A stretch of 64,000 bases of DNA from Avibacterium sp. 21-586 (GTDB lineage: Bacteria > Pseudomonadota > Gammaproteobacteria > Enterobacterales > Pasteurellaceae): contig NZ_JAKKOD010000001.1 in assembly GCF_026226775.1 (NCBI RefSeq), positions 310,001 through 374,000 on the forward strand. The letters run 5' to 3'. The position numbers and the translations under genes are program-made. Positions 9,818 to 18,959 of the stretch are shown piece by piece. The notes below the pieces were generated by a model. It worked only from the letters and a program-made list of their open reading frames with translations. It did not search any database and was not told where the DNA came from. Numbering within the stretch: the first letter of the stretch is position 1; each line of letters begins with the position of its first letter.

Positions 9818-10810
9818 GTGAAATTAGATGAGCTAGCTAAACTTGCAGGCGTTTCCAGAACAACGGTGAGTTATGTTGTAAATGGCAAAGCAAAACAATA
9901 TCGAGTAAGTGATAAAACCATTGAAAAAGTGGAATCGCTAATTAAGAAATATGATTTTAAACCTAATGCAATGGCGGCTGGGTTGAGGGTAGGGAAAACG
10001 AATACGGTTGGATTGATTATTCCTGATTTTGAAAATATGAGCTATGCGAGAATAGCTAGCCATCTTGAGCTGAAATTTCGAGAAAAAGGTTATCAGCTAT
10101 TGATTGCGTGTTCAAATGATAATCCAACTAATGAAATAGTTTGTGCCAAGCATCTTTTTCAACGTAAAATTGATGCACTGGTTGTCTCCACATCTTTGCC
10201 TGCGGATAATCTATTTTATCAACAAAGTGAAGTACCTGTATTTGGTTTTGACCGCAAAATTAATGGGGATAATGTGATTAATGTGCTATCTGATGATAGG
10301 AATGATGCTTATCGTTTAGCGCAAGATTTGTTTAAACTGCAATCTTTTAACAACGTACTCTTTTTTGGTGCATTACCTGAATTGCCAACGAGCAAGGAAC
10401 GTGAATTGGGATTTCGTCAAGCGTTAAAAGAGCGGTCAGAAAATTCGGTAGAATTTCTTTATAGCGAACAATTTCACCGTGATTCTGCGGCACAAACCTT
10501 TGAACAATGGCTTGTAACAAATTCATTGCCAGATGCTTTGTTTGTTACTTCTTTAACGTTGTTACAGGGTATTTTCCAAGTGCTGTTAAGGCAGAATAAG
10601 GGGATTCCACAACAACTAGTAATTGCTACTTTTGGTGATCACGAAATGCTAGAATTATTAGCTAATAAAACACTATGTGCAGTACAGGATCACAATAAAG
10701 TTGCAGATAAATTGTTATGTTTAGTATTAGAGCGACTCAATCATAAATCTGAATTAGAAAACGTCAAAATATCAGATAAAGTATTACGTGATTTAGTTTA
10801 TCATTGCTAA
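9818..10810 (+). CDS. cra: Catabolite repressor/activator Cra (FruR), LacI family
   Basis: DNA-binding regulator of central carbon flow, released from DNA by fructose 1-phosphate or fructose 1,6-bisphosphate in E. coli. The 330-residue protein has a LacI-type helix-turn-helix (KLDELAKLAGVSRTTVSYVVNGKAKQ region, residues 2-25, with the hinge near 45-60) and a periplasmic-binding-protein-like core. Its N-terminal 60 residues are nearly identical in pattern to E. coli Cra. Start codon is GTG, as I recall for E. coli cra, with AAAGGAG upstream. Its stop overlaps the sanA stop by four bases in convergent orientation. A plausible target lies in this window at the ptsH promoter. Confidence 0.93.
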   Translation: MKLDELAKLAGVSRTTVSYVVNGKAKQYRVSDKTIEKVESLIKKYDFKPNAMAAGLRVGKTNTVGLIIPDFENMSYARIASHLELKFREKGYQLLIACSNDNPTNEIVCAKHLFQRKIDALVVSTSLPADNLFYQQSEVPVFGFDRKINGDNVINVLSDDRNDAYRLAQDLFKLQSFNNVLFFGALPELPTSKERELGFRQALKERSENSVEFLYSEQFHRDSAAQTFEQWLVTNSLPDALFVTSLTLLQGIFQVLLRQNKGIPQQLVIATFGDHEMLELLANKTLCAVQDHNKVADKLLCLVLERLNHKSELENVKISDKVLRDLVYHC

Positions 10811-11505
10811 TTAGAAAATGGAGGGCGCGGGAGAGGTTCTGGCTCACCTAAAAAGTGCGGTTCTTTTTCGATTAAAAGATCAAATACAGCCTGTACTCGT
10901 GCAAAAAACTCACGGAATCGCACAAAGTTATAACCGCTCGGGTATTCTGCGACAAAACAAATTGCATCAATATTGTGATATTTGGCTATGAATAAAGCTC
11001 GTTCACAATGAAAACGCTGTGTAATTATGGTAACTGAATGAGCTTTAAATACTTGATCAGCACGAATTACTGAATCTAAGGTGCGAAATCCAGCATAATC
11101 ACGGTACATAAATTCCTCTGGAACCCCCATTTTTTTCAAATCTTTAAACATTGTGCGGGGTTCGTTGTATTCGACTGTTCGATTATCTCCGCTGAGTAGT
11201 AGATAATCTACCTTTCGCTCTTTGAATAGCTCACTTGCCGCATTTAATCGATAAGAATAGAACAAATTTGGGGTATTTTTTGCAAAATATTTTGATGTCC
11301 CTAATACTAAACCATAGGGGCGATAAGGCAATTTAGTTATATCGGTATAGATTCCTTGGCGTACATAAAAGCCAATGGCTTGATCAATTAATACTAAAAG
11401 AAAAATACAAAGAGAAAAGCAAAATATACTATATTGTAAGAGTTTGCGTGGTAGATAGTTGAGCCACGTAAAAGAAAAAAGGTAACGAAAAAAGGATGTC
11501 AGCAT
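10807..11505 (-). CDS. sanA: SanA-like envelope protein (DUF218 / YdcF family)
   Basis: Inner-membrane protein linked in E. coli to vancomycin exclusion at high temperature; the molecular activity is unknown. The 232-residue protein has one N-terminal membrane helix (about 22-45). The DUF218 domain follows, with the family blocks LGTSKY, YSYRLNAASELF, LLLSGDN, YNEPRTMFKDLKKMGVPEE, DYAGFRTLDS and ITQRFHCERALFIA. Convergent with cra, overlapping by four bases at the stop codons. The C-terminus is proline-rich and not conserved. Confidence 0.9.
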   Translation of the reverse strand: MLTSFFRYLFSFTWLNYLPRKLLQYSIFCFSLCIFLLVLIDQAIGFYVRQGIYTDITKLPYRPYGLVLGTSKYFAKNTPNLFYSYRLNAASELFKERKVDYLLLSGDNRTVEYNEPRTMFKDLKKMGVPEEFMYRDYAGFRTLDSVIRADQVFKAHSVTIITQRFHCERALFIAKYHNIDAICFVAEYPSGYNFVRFREFFARVQAVFDLLIEKEPHFLGEPEPLPRPPFSN

Positions 11506-11582
11506 AAAATTGATATTTTTTTTATTTGTTGTGCATAAAAATAATAAAAAACGCTAGTAAATTCAAGTAAATTTATTCTACA

Positions 11583-11606
11583 ATACGTCTAGAAGTTTAG
11601 ACGTCT
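11583..11606. promoter_or_regulatory. MetJ operator: three tandem met boxes upstream of metX
   Basis: Three exactly adjacent 8-mers, ATACGTCT, AGAAGTTT and AGACGTCT, match the met box consensus AGACGTCT at 7, 6 and 8 of 8 positions. Tandem 8-bp boxes are how MetJ dimers bind cooperatively. A TACAAT hexamer at 11579-11584 overlaps the first box and could be the -10 element, though its -35 is weak. Confidence 0.88.
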
Positions 11607-11692
11607 AAAAATGCTTGGCAAGATATAGCGATAACGATAGTTTATGTCGCCTCATTTTGCAAGAGTGCATCAATGGAATAATGGACTAGGTA

Positions 11693-12769
11693 ATGGCAGT
11701 ACAAATAGCAACACTCTTTAAAAAAATACCGCTCAAGCTCACCTTAGGTGGAGAACTTGAGCATATTGATGTTGCCTACCAAACCTACGGGATATTGAAT
11801 GCCGATAAAAGTAATGCGGTGCTGATCTGCCACGCATTGACGGGAGATGCGGAGCCCTATAATAGTAATCCCAACCAATCAGGCTGGTGGCAGAATTTTA
11901 TGGGTGAAGGTCTTGCGCTAGATACGTCAAAATATTTTTTTATTTGCTCTAATGTGTTAGGTGGTTGCAAAGGCACAACTGGGCCATCTTCCATTAATCC
12001 ACAGACACAAAAACCTTATGGTAGCCAGTTTCCGCATATTTTAGTACAAGATATTGTGAATGTACAAAAAGCCTTAATTGATTATCTTCAAATTCCTCAT
12101 TTAAAAGGGGTTATTGGAGGATCTTTCGGGGGAATGCAAGCAAATCAGTGGGCGATTGATTATCCTGATTTTATAGATAATGTTGTTAATCTCTGTTCTT
12201 CCCTTTATTTTAGTGCGGAAGCTATCGGCTTTAACCACGTTATGCGCCAAGCGATCATTACTGATCCTAATTTTAATAATGGTGATTATTATGAGGGGGA
12301 GCCGCCTTTACAAGGGTTATCTATTGCACGAATGTTAGGAATGCTCACTTATCGCACTGATATTCAGCTTGCCAAAGCCTTTGGGCGCGCAACTAAAGTG
12401 GAAGGAGAGTATTGGGGAGATTATTTCCAAGTGGAATCCTATCTAAGCTATCAGGGGCAGAAATTTTTAGATCGCTTTGATGCCAATAGTTATTTGCATT
12501 TGTTACGCGCATTAGATTTATATGATCCTGCGCTAGGCTATGATGATTCTCTAAAGGCTTTGTCTCGTATTAAGGCACGTTACACATTGGTAGGGGTGAG
12601 TAATGATCAACTTTTTAAGGTCGTAGATGTACGTAAGAGCAAAACAATGTTAGAACAGGCTGGCATAAATTTAGAGTATTACGAATTTCCTTCTGATTAT
12701 GGCCACGATGCATTTTTGGTGGCTTATGATGCTTTTGAAAAGCCGCTTAGAAGAGGGTTAGCAAAGTAG
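11693..12769 (+). CDS. metX: Homoserine O-acetyltransferase MetX
   Basis: Acetylates homoserine with acetyl-CoA, committing it to methionine synthesis. Alpha/beta-hydrolase fold, 358 residues. The nucleophile elbow is GGSFGGMQA with Ser144; the likely acid is Asp305 (SNDQLF) and the likely catalytic base is His338 (YGHDAF). The family motif GPSSINP follows residue 96. Gammaproteobacteria such as E. coli use succinyl-transferring MetA instead; Pasteurellaceae typically carry MetX. MetJ boxes about 90 nt upstream point to repression by methionine through S-adenosylmethionine. Single-gene transcript, ended by an uptake-word terminator. Confidence 0.95.
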   Translation: MAVQIATLFKKIPLKLTLGGELEHIDVAYQTYGILNADKSNAVLICHALTGDAEPYNSNPNQSGWWQNFMGEGLALDTSKYFFICSNVLGGCKGTTGPSSINPQTQKPYGSQFPHILVQDIVNVQKALIDYLQIPHLKGVIGGSFGGMQANQWAIDYPDFIDNVVNLCSSLYFSAEAIGFNHVMRQAIITDPNFNNGDYYEGEPPLQGLSIARMLGMLTYRTDIQLAKAFGRATKVEGEYWGDYFQVESYLSYQGQKFLDRFDANSYLHLLRALDLYDPALGYDDSLKALSRIKARYTLVGVSNDQLFKVVDVRKSKTMLEQAGINLEYYEFPSDYGHDAFLVAYDAFEKPLRRGLAK

Positions 12770-12786
12770 TTAAAAAAATTAGTAAT

Positions 12787-12820
12787 CACCGCACCATTTA
12801 TTTAAGTGCGGTGTTTTTTT
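12787..12820. terminator. Bidirectional terminator between metX and treC
   Basis: CACCGCAC (12787-12794) pairs with GTGCGGTG (12806-12813), followed by seven T on the plus strand and a T-rich run on the minus strand. The right arm contains an uptake word (12804-12812). Confidence 0.85.
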
Positions 12821-12828
12821 ACCAAGTT

Positions 12829-14520
12829 TTATTTTTGATAGAAATACAACCCTTGGAATGGCGCAAGGGCGAGTTGATTTGCCACCTGTGGTTGGCTGGC
12901 TTGGGTATGGCTGTTTTCGAGCAATGTCCATTGCTGATTTACCAAATTCGCAGGCAGTTCAATTTGTTGTGGTTTACCCGTTAAATTGGCTAAAACTAAC
13001 AATTTTTCGTCCGCACTTTCACGCAGGTAAGTCCATACATCAGGTGAAGATGGGGTGAGATCTTGATAGTTTCCTTCGATGAAGATCGGATATTGCTTAC
13101 GCAAGGCGATGAGACGTTGATAAGTATAAAAGACCGATTGTTCATCTGCCAATGCGTGTTCCACATTAATCTCTGCACGCCCAACGCCAATCCAAGGCTC
13201 AACGTGGCTAAAACCGCAGTAGCTGCTGTTGTTCCATTGCATTGGCGTGCGGCTGTTATCGCGTGATTTTTGTGCCAAAATTTTCATCAATAGCGTTTCG
13301 TCCATTCCCTGTTCACGCAGTTCGGCGAACATATTTAGGCTTTCCACATCACGATATTGGCTGATTTCGGTGAAATTTGGATTAGTCATTCCGATTTCTT
13401 CGCCTTGATAAATATAAGGCGTGCCTTCCATTCCGTGCAGCACCATTGCGAGCATTTTGGCAGACTGTTGATGCCATTTTCCTTCATCACCAAAACGGGA
13501 AACAATACGTGGCTGATCGTGATTGCACCAAAAGAGCGCATTCCACGCTTTGCCGTGCATTCCTTGCTGCCAATAATTAAAAATTTGCTTTAACTCCACA
13601 AAATCTGGCTTGGCGTGCGTCCATTTTTCGCCATTTGGATAATCCACTTTTAGATGATGGAAATTAAAGGTCATTGATAATTCTGAGCCTTGATTGTTGG
13701 CATATTGCTGACAATGTTCAAGGCTCGTGGAGGACATCTCACCTACCGTCATCAGGTTGCGCGGTTGGAACACTTCACGGCTTAATTCTTGCATAAATTC
13801 GTGAATGCGTGGGCCATCGGTATAGAAACGGCGACCATCACCTTGATTATCATTAGGAAAATCTTGGTTTTTAGAAACCAGATTGATCACATCTAAGCGC
13901 AAGCCGTCCACACCTTTGTCAGCCCAGAAATGGCAAATTTTTTGTAATTCTGACCGCACTTGTGGATTTTCCCAATTTAGATCTGCTTGTTCCGTGGCGA
14001 AAAGGTGCAAATAATGTTTGCCAACGCGCTCATTCCATTTCCACGCATTGCCGCCAAATTTAGAACGCCAATTATTCGGTGGCGTCGTGGCATCATCACC
14101 GCGCCAAATATAAAATTGATGATAAGGGCTTTGCGGATCTTGTGCCGCTTTGAACCATTGATGATCCGTTGAGGTGTGGTTAAACACCATATCCATAATA
14201 ATACGGATATTGCGCTGATGCGCTTGCTCAACCAGCTGTTCAAAATCTTGCATTTTGCCGTAAGTAGGATCAATAGCACAATAATCGGCTACATCATAGC
14301 CATTATCCACCTGTGGCGACACATAAATTGGCGTGATCCAAATGGCATCTACGCCTAGTTTTTGCAGATAATCTAAACGCTGAATTATGCCTTGCAAATC
14401 GCCAATGCCGTTGCCGGTGGTATCTTGGAAACTTTTCGGATAAATCTGGTAAATTACCCCATTTTTCCACCATTGCGGACCAGATTGCACAGGCGAAAGT
14501 GCGGTGTTTTTTTCTGTCAT
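12829..14520 (-). CDS. treC: Trehalose-6-phosphate hydrolase TreC
   Basis: Cytoplasmic GH13 phosphotrehalase that splits trehalose 6-phosphate into glucose and glucose 6-phosphate. The 563-residue protein has the alpha-amylase barrel motifs: DMVFNHTS (about 110-117), GLRLDVINL with nucleophile Asp210, TVGE with acid/base Glu261, and CNHDQPR with His334-Asp335. It starts 9 nt after the treB stop, so treB-treC is an operon. Regulation is presumably through the TreR-like and CRP sites upstream of treB. Confidence 0.95.
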   Translation of the reverse strand: MTEKNTALSPVQSGPQWWKNGVIYQIYPKSFQDTTGNGIGDLQGIIQRLDYLQKLGVDAIWITPIYVSPQVDNGYDVADYCAIDPTYGKMQDFEQLVEQAHQRNIRIIMDMVFNHTSTDHQWFKAAQDPQSPYHQFYIWRGDDATTPPNNWRSKFGGNAWKWNERVGKHYLHLFATEQADLNWENPQVRSELQKICHFWADKGVDGLRLDVINLVSKNQDFPNDNQGDGRRFYTDGPRIHEFMQELSREVFQPRNLMTVGEMSSTSLEHCQQYANNQGSELSMTFNFHHLKVDYPNGEKWTHAKPDFVELKQIFNYWQQGMHGKAWNALFWCNHDQPRIVSRFGDEGKWHQQSAKMLAMVLHGMEGTPYIYQGEEIGMTNPNFTEISQYRDVESLNMFAELREQGMDETLLMKILAQKSRDNSRTPMQWNNSSYCGFSHVEPWIGVGRAEINVEHALADEQSVFYTYQRLIALRKQYPIFIEGNYQDLTPSSPDVWTYLRESADEKLLVLANLTGKPQQIELPANLVNQQWTLLENSHTQASQPQVANQLALAPFQGLYFYQK

Positions 14521-14529
14521 TTTTCACCC

Positions 14530-15948
14530 TTATTCTGGAAGCGTGCCATTTGCTGCACGGCGTTTATACACGATCATTGTTAAAATCAATGGCACAACCA
14601 CGGCAATCACCATCGCTAAGGCAAAGACGCCCCAGAATGGTAATTGAATGGAAAGAATACCTGGTAAACCACCCACACCGATACTGTTTGCCAACACGCC
14701 ATTTAAGCCGCAGATTAAGCCAGCAAAGGCAGAACCAATCATTGCACAAAGCATCGGGAAGCGGTATTTCAAGTTGATTCCATACATCGCAGGCTCGGTT
14801 ACACCAAGATAAGCGGAAATGGTTGCAGGCACGGAAATTTCACGCTCATTGGCTTTTTTGCTCACAATCACAATGGCTAACACAGCAGAAGCTTGCGCGA
14901 TGTTAGAAAGCGCGATCATCGGCCAAACAGGCGTACCACCAATGTTTTGGATCATTTGCATATCAATCGCAAGGGTGGTTTGATGCACGCCGGTGATCAC
15001 CAATGGGGCATAAAGGAAGCCAAATAAGGTTGCGCCAATCGGGGCGAAGCTGCCAGTTAATCCTGCACGCACCACATAAGCCACGCCATTACCAATTTCA
15101 CGACCAATCGGCCCGATAATAGAATGGGCAAGGAACACGGCGATAATTAATGAGGTGACTGGCACGATCACTAAATTTAATGAGGCAGGCACAATGCGGC
15201 GTAAACGGGTTTCGATCCAACCTAAAGCAAGACCGGCCAAGATAGATGGGATTACCTGTGCTTGATAGCCCACTTTATCAATGCTGAACCAGCCGAAATC
15301 CCACATTTCAGGAATTTTAGAACCCAGATCATAAGAATTCATTAATTGTGGTGAAACGAGCGTTACCCCAAGTACAATCCCCAAAATTGGCGAACCACCC
15401 ATTTTTTTCACTGTGGACCAACAAATTCCCACTGGCAAATAGAAGAAAATCGCCTCACCAATTAACCATAGGAAAGAATGGATTGTCGCCCACATAGGGT
15501 GGGTTTGTACCAAGGTTTTGCCGTCAAACATTGGAATATCCCCAATCACATTGCGGAAACCTAAAATCAAACCACCACTAATTAAGGCGGGGAGAAGCGG
15601 AATGAAAATCTCGGCAAAATGCGAGATAAGTTGTTCATACCATTTCATATTTTGGCGTGCTGCCACTTTCGCTTGTTCTTTATTCGCTTCAGAAATTTGC
15701 GTTTGTTTCACTAATTCTTGGTAATAAAGATCCACTTCAGGCCCAATCACCACCTGAAATTGCCCTGCATTGGTAAAGCAACCTTTCACCATTGGCAAGG
15801 CTTCAATGCCTTTCACATCGGCAATTTCAGGTTGATTTAACACAAAACGCAAACGCGTAATACAATGGCTTGCTGTTGCAATATTTTCTTTTCCACCAAT
15901 TAACTGGATTAATTGGGTGATATATTGAGCATTAATTTTCTTTGCCAT
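14530..15948 (-). CDS. treB: PTS trehalose-specific EIIBC component TreB
   Basis: Imports trehalose and phosphorylates it to trehalose 6-phosphate. The 472-residue protein has an N-terminal EIIB domain (1-80) with phosphorylated Cys29 in the ATASHCITRLRF signature. A linker and an EIIC membrane domain of about ten helices (110-465) follow. There is no EIIA domain, so phosphate must come from a separate EIIA; Crr encoded at 60.2 kb in this window is the expected donor. No TreR regulator gene is adjacent. Confidence 0.95.
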   Translation of the reverse strand: MAKKINAQYITQLIQLIGGKENIATASHCITRLRFVLNQPEIADVKGIEALPMVKGCFTNAGQFQVVIGPEVDLYYQELVKQTQISEANKEQAKVAARQNMKWYEQLISHFAEIFIPLLPALISGGLILGFRNVIGDIPMFDGKTLVQTHPMWATIHSFLWLIGEAIFFYLPVGICWSTVKKMGGSPILGIVLGVTLVSPQLMNSYDLGSKIPEMWDFGWFSIDKVGYQAQVIPSILAGLALGWIETRLRRIVPASLNLVIVPVTSLIIAVFLAHSIIGPIGREIGNGVAYVVRAGLTGSFAPIGATLFGFLYAPLVITGVHQTTLAIDMQMIQNIGGTPVWPMIALSNIAQASAVLAIVIVSKKANEREISVPATISAYLGVTEPAMYGINLKYRFPMLCAMIGSAFAGLICGLNGVLANSIGVGGLPGILSIQLPFWGVFALAMVIAVVVPLILTMIVYKRRAANGTLPE

Positions 15949-16010
15949 AATTTTTCCTTTCGTCTAAAAAATGTTCGTGGGTATCTTACGTGTTTTTATT
16001 TTTTTATCAA

Positions 16011-16024
16011 TGGGAACGTTCCCA
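16011..16024. promoter_or_regulatory. TreR-like operator upstream of treB
   Basis: TGGGAACGTTCCCA is a perfect 14-bp palindrome 63 nt before the treB start. It matches the GGGAACGTTCCC palindrome I recall for TreR and related LacI-family regulators. The regulator is not encoded in this window. Confidence 0.75.
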
Positions 16025-16027
16025 GTA

Positions 16028-16043
16028 TGTGATCTAAATCACA
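16028..16043. promoter_or_regulatory. CRP binding site upstream of treB
   Basis: TGTGATCTAAATCACA contains both perfect half-sites (TGTGA-N6-TCACA) of the cAMP-CRP consensus. It lies 3 nt from the TreR-like palindrome, consistent with carbon catabolite control of trehalose uptake. Confidence 0.85.
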
Positions 16044-16182
16044 GATTAAAATAAAAGAGTGATTTTAGATAGAGTTAAAATTAGGATAAGATGAAAGAAA
16101 AATTTTCATTTAAAATGAGATTGAAAATTACTTAAAATCTGGAACCGTATCAGATCAATATAAGATCAATTTTATCTAGTCT

Positions 16183-16211
16183 AAAAATAGTAGCGGGAAG
16201 CTACTATTTTT
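16183..16211 (-). terminator. Terminator after the Crp/Fnr-type regulator
   Basis: Perfect 12-bp stem (16183-16194 with 16200-16211) and 5-nt loop, whose 3' arm ends in a T run when read on the minus strand, just past the regulator stop codon. Confidence 0.85.
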
Positions 16212-16216
16212 GTGTG

Positions 16217-16771
16217 TTATAGCAAATTTTTATTGCGTAAACTTCGAGTAATGCGGATAGCTGTTTCTGTTTCACAGCCTGCATATTCAGCAATCTCGCG
16301 GTGTGTCCAGTGATATTCTGGAAAATTTTCTTTTAGAAAATAAATGCTATGAATAACTCGATCAAGGCTTTTAAGATAGGCAATTTTGGCAAGACGATCT
16401 TCCGCATCTCGTAATTCCGTCGACAAAATTTGGAAGAATAAATGGATTGTCTTTGGATTTTCTAAAAAGAATAAATCCAGATTTTGTGGCGTAATTTTAA
16501 CGATATCTGCTTGCATTAACACCTTTGCCGTGCAGTGATATTTTTTATCACCAAACAGTGTTCGAAAACCAAAATAATCTCCCGTTTTATAAATTCTCAC
16601 TAGGCTTTCTTTACCATTTTCAAGTGTGTGATATAAACCGATCAGCCCATTTTGTATAAAATAAAAAGATTGTGCGATTTCTCCTTGATGATAGATCTGT
16701 ACACCTTTTTCAATTGTAGTTAGGTGGTTACACTGGCAATTTTTTAGCTGAATTGTTTCCACTATCTTCAT
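16217..16771 (-). CDS. Crp/Fnr-family transcriptional regulator, short form
   Basis: Transcription factor of 184 residues with a cyclic-nucleotide-binding-type beta-roll (about 15-110; IYHQGEIAQSFYFIQNGLIGL and GDYFGF), a dimerization helix (about 112-135) and a helix-turn-helix (about 155-180, THREIAEYAGCETETAIRITRSL). Crp/Fnr proteins are usually 200-250 residues. This one ends almost directly after the recognition helix, so the usual C-terminal wing is missing or minimal. Near the N-terminus are Cys13 and Cys15, but the four-cysteine FNR iron-sulfur pattern is absent, so the ligand is unknown. It follows the TSUP gene by 21 nt, probably in one operon. A repeated TTAAGGA motif supplies its ribosome site. 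Confidence 0.85.
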   Translation of the reverse strand: MKIVETIQLKNCQCNHLTTIEKGVQIYHQGEIAQSFYFIQNGLIGLYHTLENGKESLVRIYKTGDYFGFRTLFGDKKYHCTAKVLMQADIVKITPQNLDLFFLENPKTIHLFFQILSTELRDAEDRLAKIAYLKSLDRVIHSIYFLKENFPEYHWTHREIAEYAGCETETAIRITRSLRNKNLL

Positions 16772-16792
16772 TTTTAATCCTTAATCCTTAAT

Positions 16793-17596
16793 TTAACCTT
16801 GGATACATCTCAATATTAGCATATAGCAGGCTATAAACAGTAAGATTATGCCTAATAACTTACGCGCAGTTTGTTCTCGGAGAATACCTCGAATTCTCAT
16901 ACTTAAGAAGCTTGTAAAAAACGAGCTTATTACAACAATTAATACGATAGAAAAACTTACATAGCCTATTTGTAAAGCGTGCGGAATCAATATCTGTGGT
17001 TCTTTAGAAAGATAGCCATAAAGATTACCAATGCTACCAAGTACCATCATATAATTGGTATAGACTGCAAGATTTTTTATGTTTATGCTGGGCAGTTGGC
17101 TAATCAATGGTGACATAATAGAACCACCGCCGATACCAGTGATACCCGCAATTCCTCCACCGAAGAAACAGAAAAGGCTACCACGAAGATTATCATTTTT
17201 CTGTATTTGATGTTTTTTATAAATGTTTTGCTGTAGCCAAGTTTTAATGGCGAGCGCAGTGAGAGTAATTACAAAAATGCCAATAATTATATCATCAGAT
17301 ACTTCAAAACTGAGATGGAAGCCAAGTTGTACCCCAATAATCATACTTAATGACCAGAGTAATAATTTTTTCTTATTAATATGAATTTCTAATTTATAGA
17401 AATAAAACAAATTAATCAGTGCTGATCCCATGACAATAGTAAGTGAAGTTGCAGAGATCATTTGGATAGGCATATATGGGAAGAGAGTATGTAAAATAGG
17501 CACCATTAATACCCCGCCACCAATACCAAAAATCGCAGACATCAAATTGATGAATATTCCACATAAAATCAGAATAATAATTAAAGAAAATGTCAT
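16793..17596 (-). CDS. TSUP-family membrane permease (TauE/SafE type)
   Basis: Polytopic inner-membrane protein of 267 residues with about eight helices and two half-repeats, each with a glycine-rich motif (FGIGGGVLMVPIL near residue 23 and GITGIGGGSIMSPL near 136). These are typical of the sulfite exporter TauE/SafE (TSUP) family, which transports sulfite, sulfoacetate or other small organic anions. The substrate cannot be inferred from sequence. First gene of an apparent two-gene operon with the Crp/Fnr-type regulator, with AGGAG ribosome site. It is divergent from the porin and polysaccharide lyase, a context that raises sulfur-containing products of sulfated glycans as a possible cargo (inference only). 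Confidence 0.85.
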   Translation of the reverse strand: MTFSLIIILILCGIFINLMSAIFGIGGGVLMVPILHTLFPYMPIQMISATSLTIVMGSALINLFYFYKLEIHINKKKLLLWSLSMIIGVQLGFHLSFEVSDDIIIGIFVITLTALAIKTWLQQNIYKKHQIQKNDNLRGSLFCFFGGGIAGITGIGGGSIMSPLISQLPSINIKNLAVYTNYMMVLGSIGNLYGYLSKEPQILIPHALQIGYVSFSIVLIVVISSFFTSFLSMRIRGILREQTARKLLGIILLFIACYMLILRCIQG

Positions 17597-17647
17597 GAGA
17601 ACTCCTATGATTTTTCTTTTATTATGAATAATTAAGAGGAATAATAC

Positions 17648-17665
17648 TTATGATCAATATCATAA
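17648..17665. promoter_or_regulatory. FNR-like 18-bp palindrome in the divergent promoter region
   Basis: TTATGAT-CAAT-ATCATAA has perfect 7-bp arms and the 4-nt spacing of the FNR consensus TTGAT-N4-ATCAA. It lies between the divergent TSUP and porin genes. The neighbouring Crp/Fnr-type regulator is a natural candidate to bind it, as is FNR itself. A weaker CRP-like half-site (TGTGA) lies at 17698-17702. Confidence 0.6.
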
Positions 17666-17884
17666 AATTGATTATCAAAACATCGTTTCATTATTTTTGT
17701 GATCTAGATCTTGTTTTTGTGATTTTATACTTTGAGGAGTAAAAATATTTTTCTATTATGAGCTTATATGCTCAGTTCTAGTTATTTGTACTATTTATAA
17801 CCAGATTGAACATAGAAATGGCTCAAATTACTTAACTTGAATTTGAGGTGTATTTTTACAATAAATGATAAGGATTATTGTTAT

Positions 17885-18949
17885 ATGAAAAAATCACTTT
17901 CTCTTCTCTCCCTTTCTCTTTTGGCGGTAACTAGTACAGCAAGTGCATTACAAATTTATCAACAAGATGGTACTAGTGTACAAATAAATGGACAATTTAG
18001 ACCAATGCTTGCTTATACGGAAGGACAGCGAACAGATTTGCGAGATCGTGGTTCACGTGTAGAATTTATTTTTACGCAAGACATAGATCAAGCGTGGAAG
18101 TTAATTGGTAAAACAAGAATTATTTTTAATGGCAAAGATGCGAGTGGTAATAATTATTCTGGTTTTGGTGATCCTCGTACAGCTCAACTTTATCTTGGTG
18201 TAGAACACAAATCTGTCGGTCGTTTATATTTAGGACGTTTGCCTACCAATGGGGATGCTATTATGTTAGGTGATTGGCAGTTAGGAGGTAGCGGACGCAA
18301 CCCACTTACTGCGGAGGCGAATAAAGGTGTTCACTTCCGTTCTGTAGAATTAGACGGTTTCCAATTCGGTGCGGACTATTTGTTTGGCTCAGCTGAAAAA
18401 GGGGTTAATAATTCACCTAAACATTTAAAAAATGGTTACGGGCTTGCTTTGTTCTATGCAAATAAACTGAATGATGACTGGCGTTTACGTTTTAGAGCAG
18501 GTTATACACATGATAATTATGATAGTTATCAATTTTCTGCGCCAGATAGTACAGGTATATCTCGATCTTGGATTGAAAACGGTGTAAATCGCTCTGCTTG
18601 GCGTGTAGCTGGTGAACTCAAATACCGTGATTTAGAAATTGCTTATAATTATGGTGAATTAAAAGATCTACAAAGAGCAACTTATCTTAATCACCATGCG
18701 GTGAAAGAAAAAAGACATTTTCTTGCAGCAAGATATTTCATCACTCCAAAATTTGCTGGTTATAGCCAATTCCGTTATGAAAAACGTGGTGAAAATGTGA
18801 ACCACGGTTACACCTTAGGGCTTGATTATCGCCCAATCAAAAACTTAATTACCTTTATTGAATTTGGACGCGATCGTAACATTAGTAATGTTAATCAACA
18901 TAATAAATATGTAAACCAATATTACACTGGTTTCCGTTTCTTATTCTAA
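17885..18949 (+). CDS. Outer-membrane porin
   Basis: Beta-barrel outer-membrane protein of 354 residues when started at ATG 17885, which has AAGGA upstream and gives a normal signal peptide (MKKSLSLLSLSLL, cleavage after SASA/ TASA at about residue 21). An in-frame ATG at 17837 would add 16 non-signal residues. Alternating amphipathic strands run throughout, with the porin-type C-terminal strand YTGFRFLF ending in phenylalanine, needed for barrel assembly. It resembles general Gram-negative porins but is distinct from the main Pasteurellaceae P2 type as far as I can judge. It ends 10 nt before the polysaccharide lyase gene, implying co-expression and a role in letting oligosaccharide products through the outer membrane. 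Confidence 0.85.
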   Translation: MKKSLSLLSLSLLAVTSTASALQIYQQDGTSVQINGQFRPMLAYTEGQRTDLRDRGSRVEFIFTQDIDQAWKLIGKTRIIFNGKDASGNNYSGFGDPRTAQLYLGVEHKSVGRLYLGRLPTNGDAIMLGDWQLGGSGRNPLTAEANKGVHFRSVELDGFQFGADYLFGSAEKGVNNSPKHLKNGYGLALFYANKLNDDWRLRFRAGYTHDNYDSYQFSAPDSTGISRSWIENGVNRSAWRVAGELKYRDLEIAYNYGELKDLQRATYLNHHAVKEKRHFLAARYFITPKFAGYSQFRYEKRGENVNHGYTLGLDYRPIKNLITFIEFGRDRNISNVNQHNKYVNQYYTGFRFLF

Positions 18950-18959
18950 GGGAGAACCT

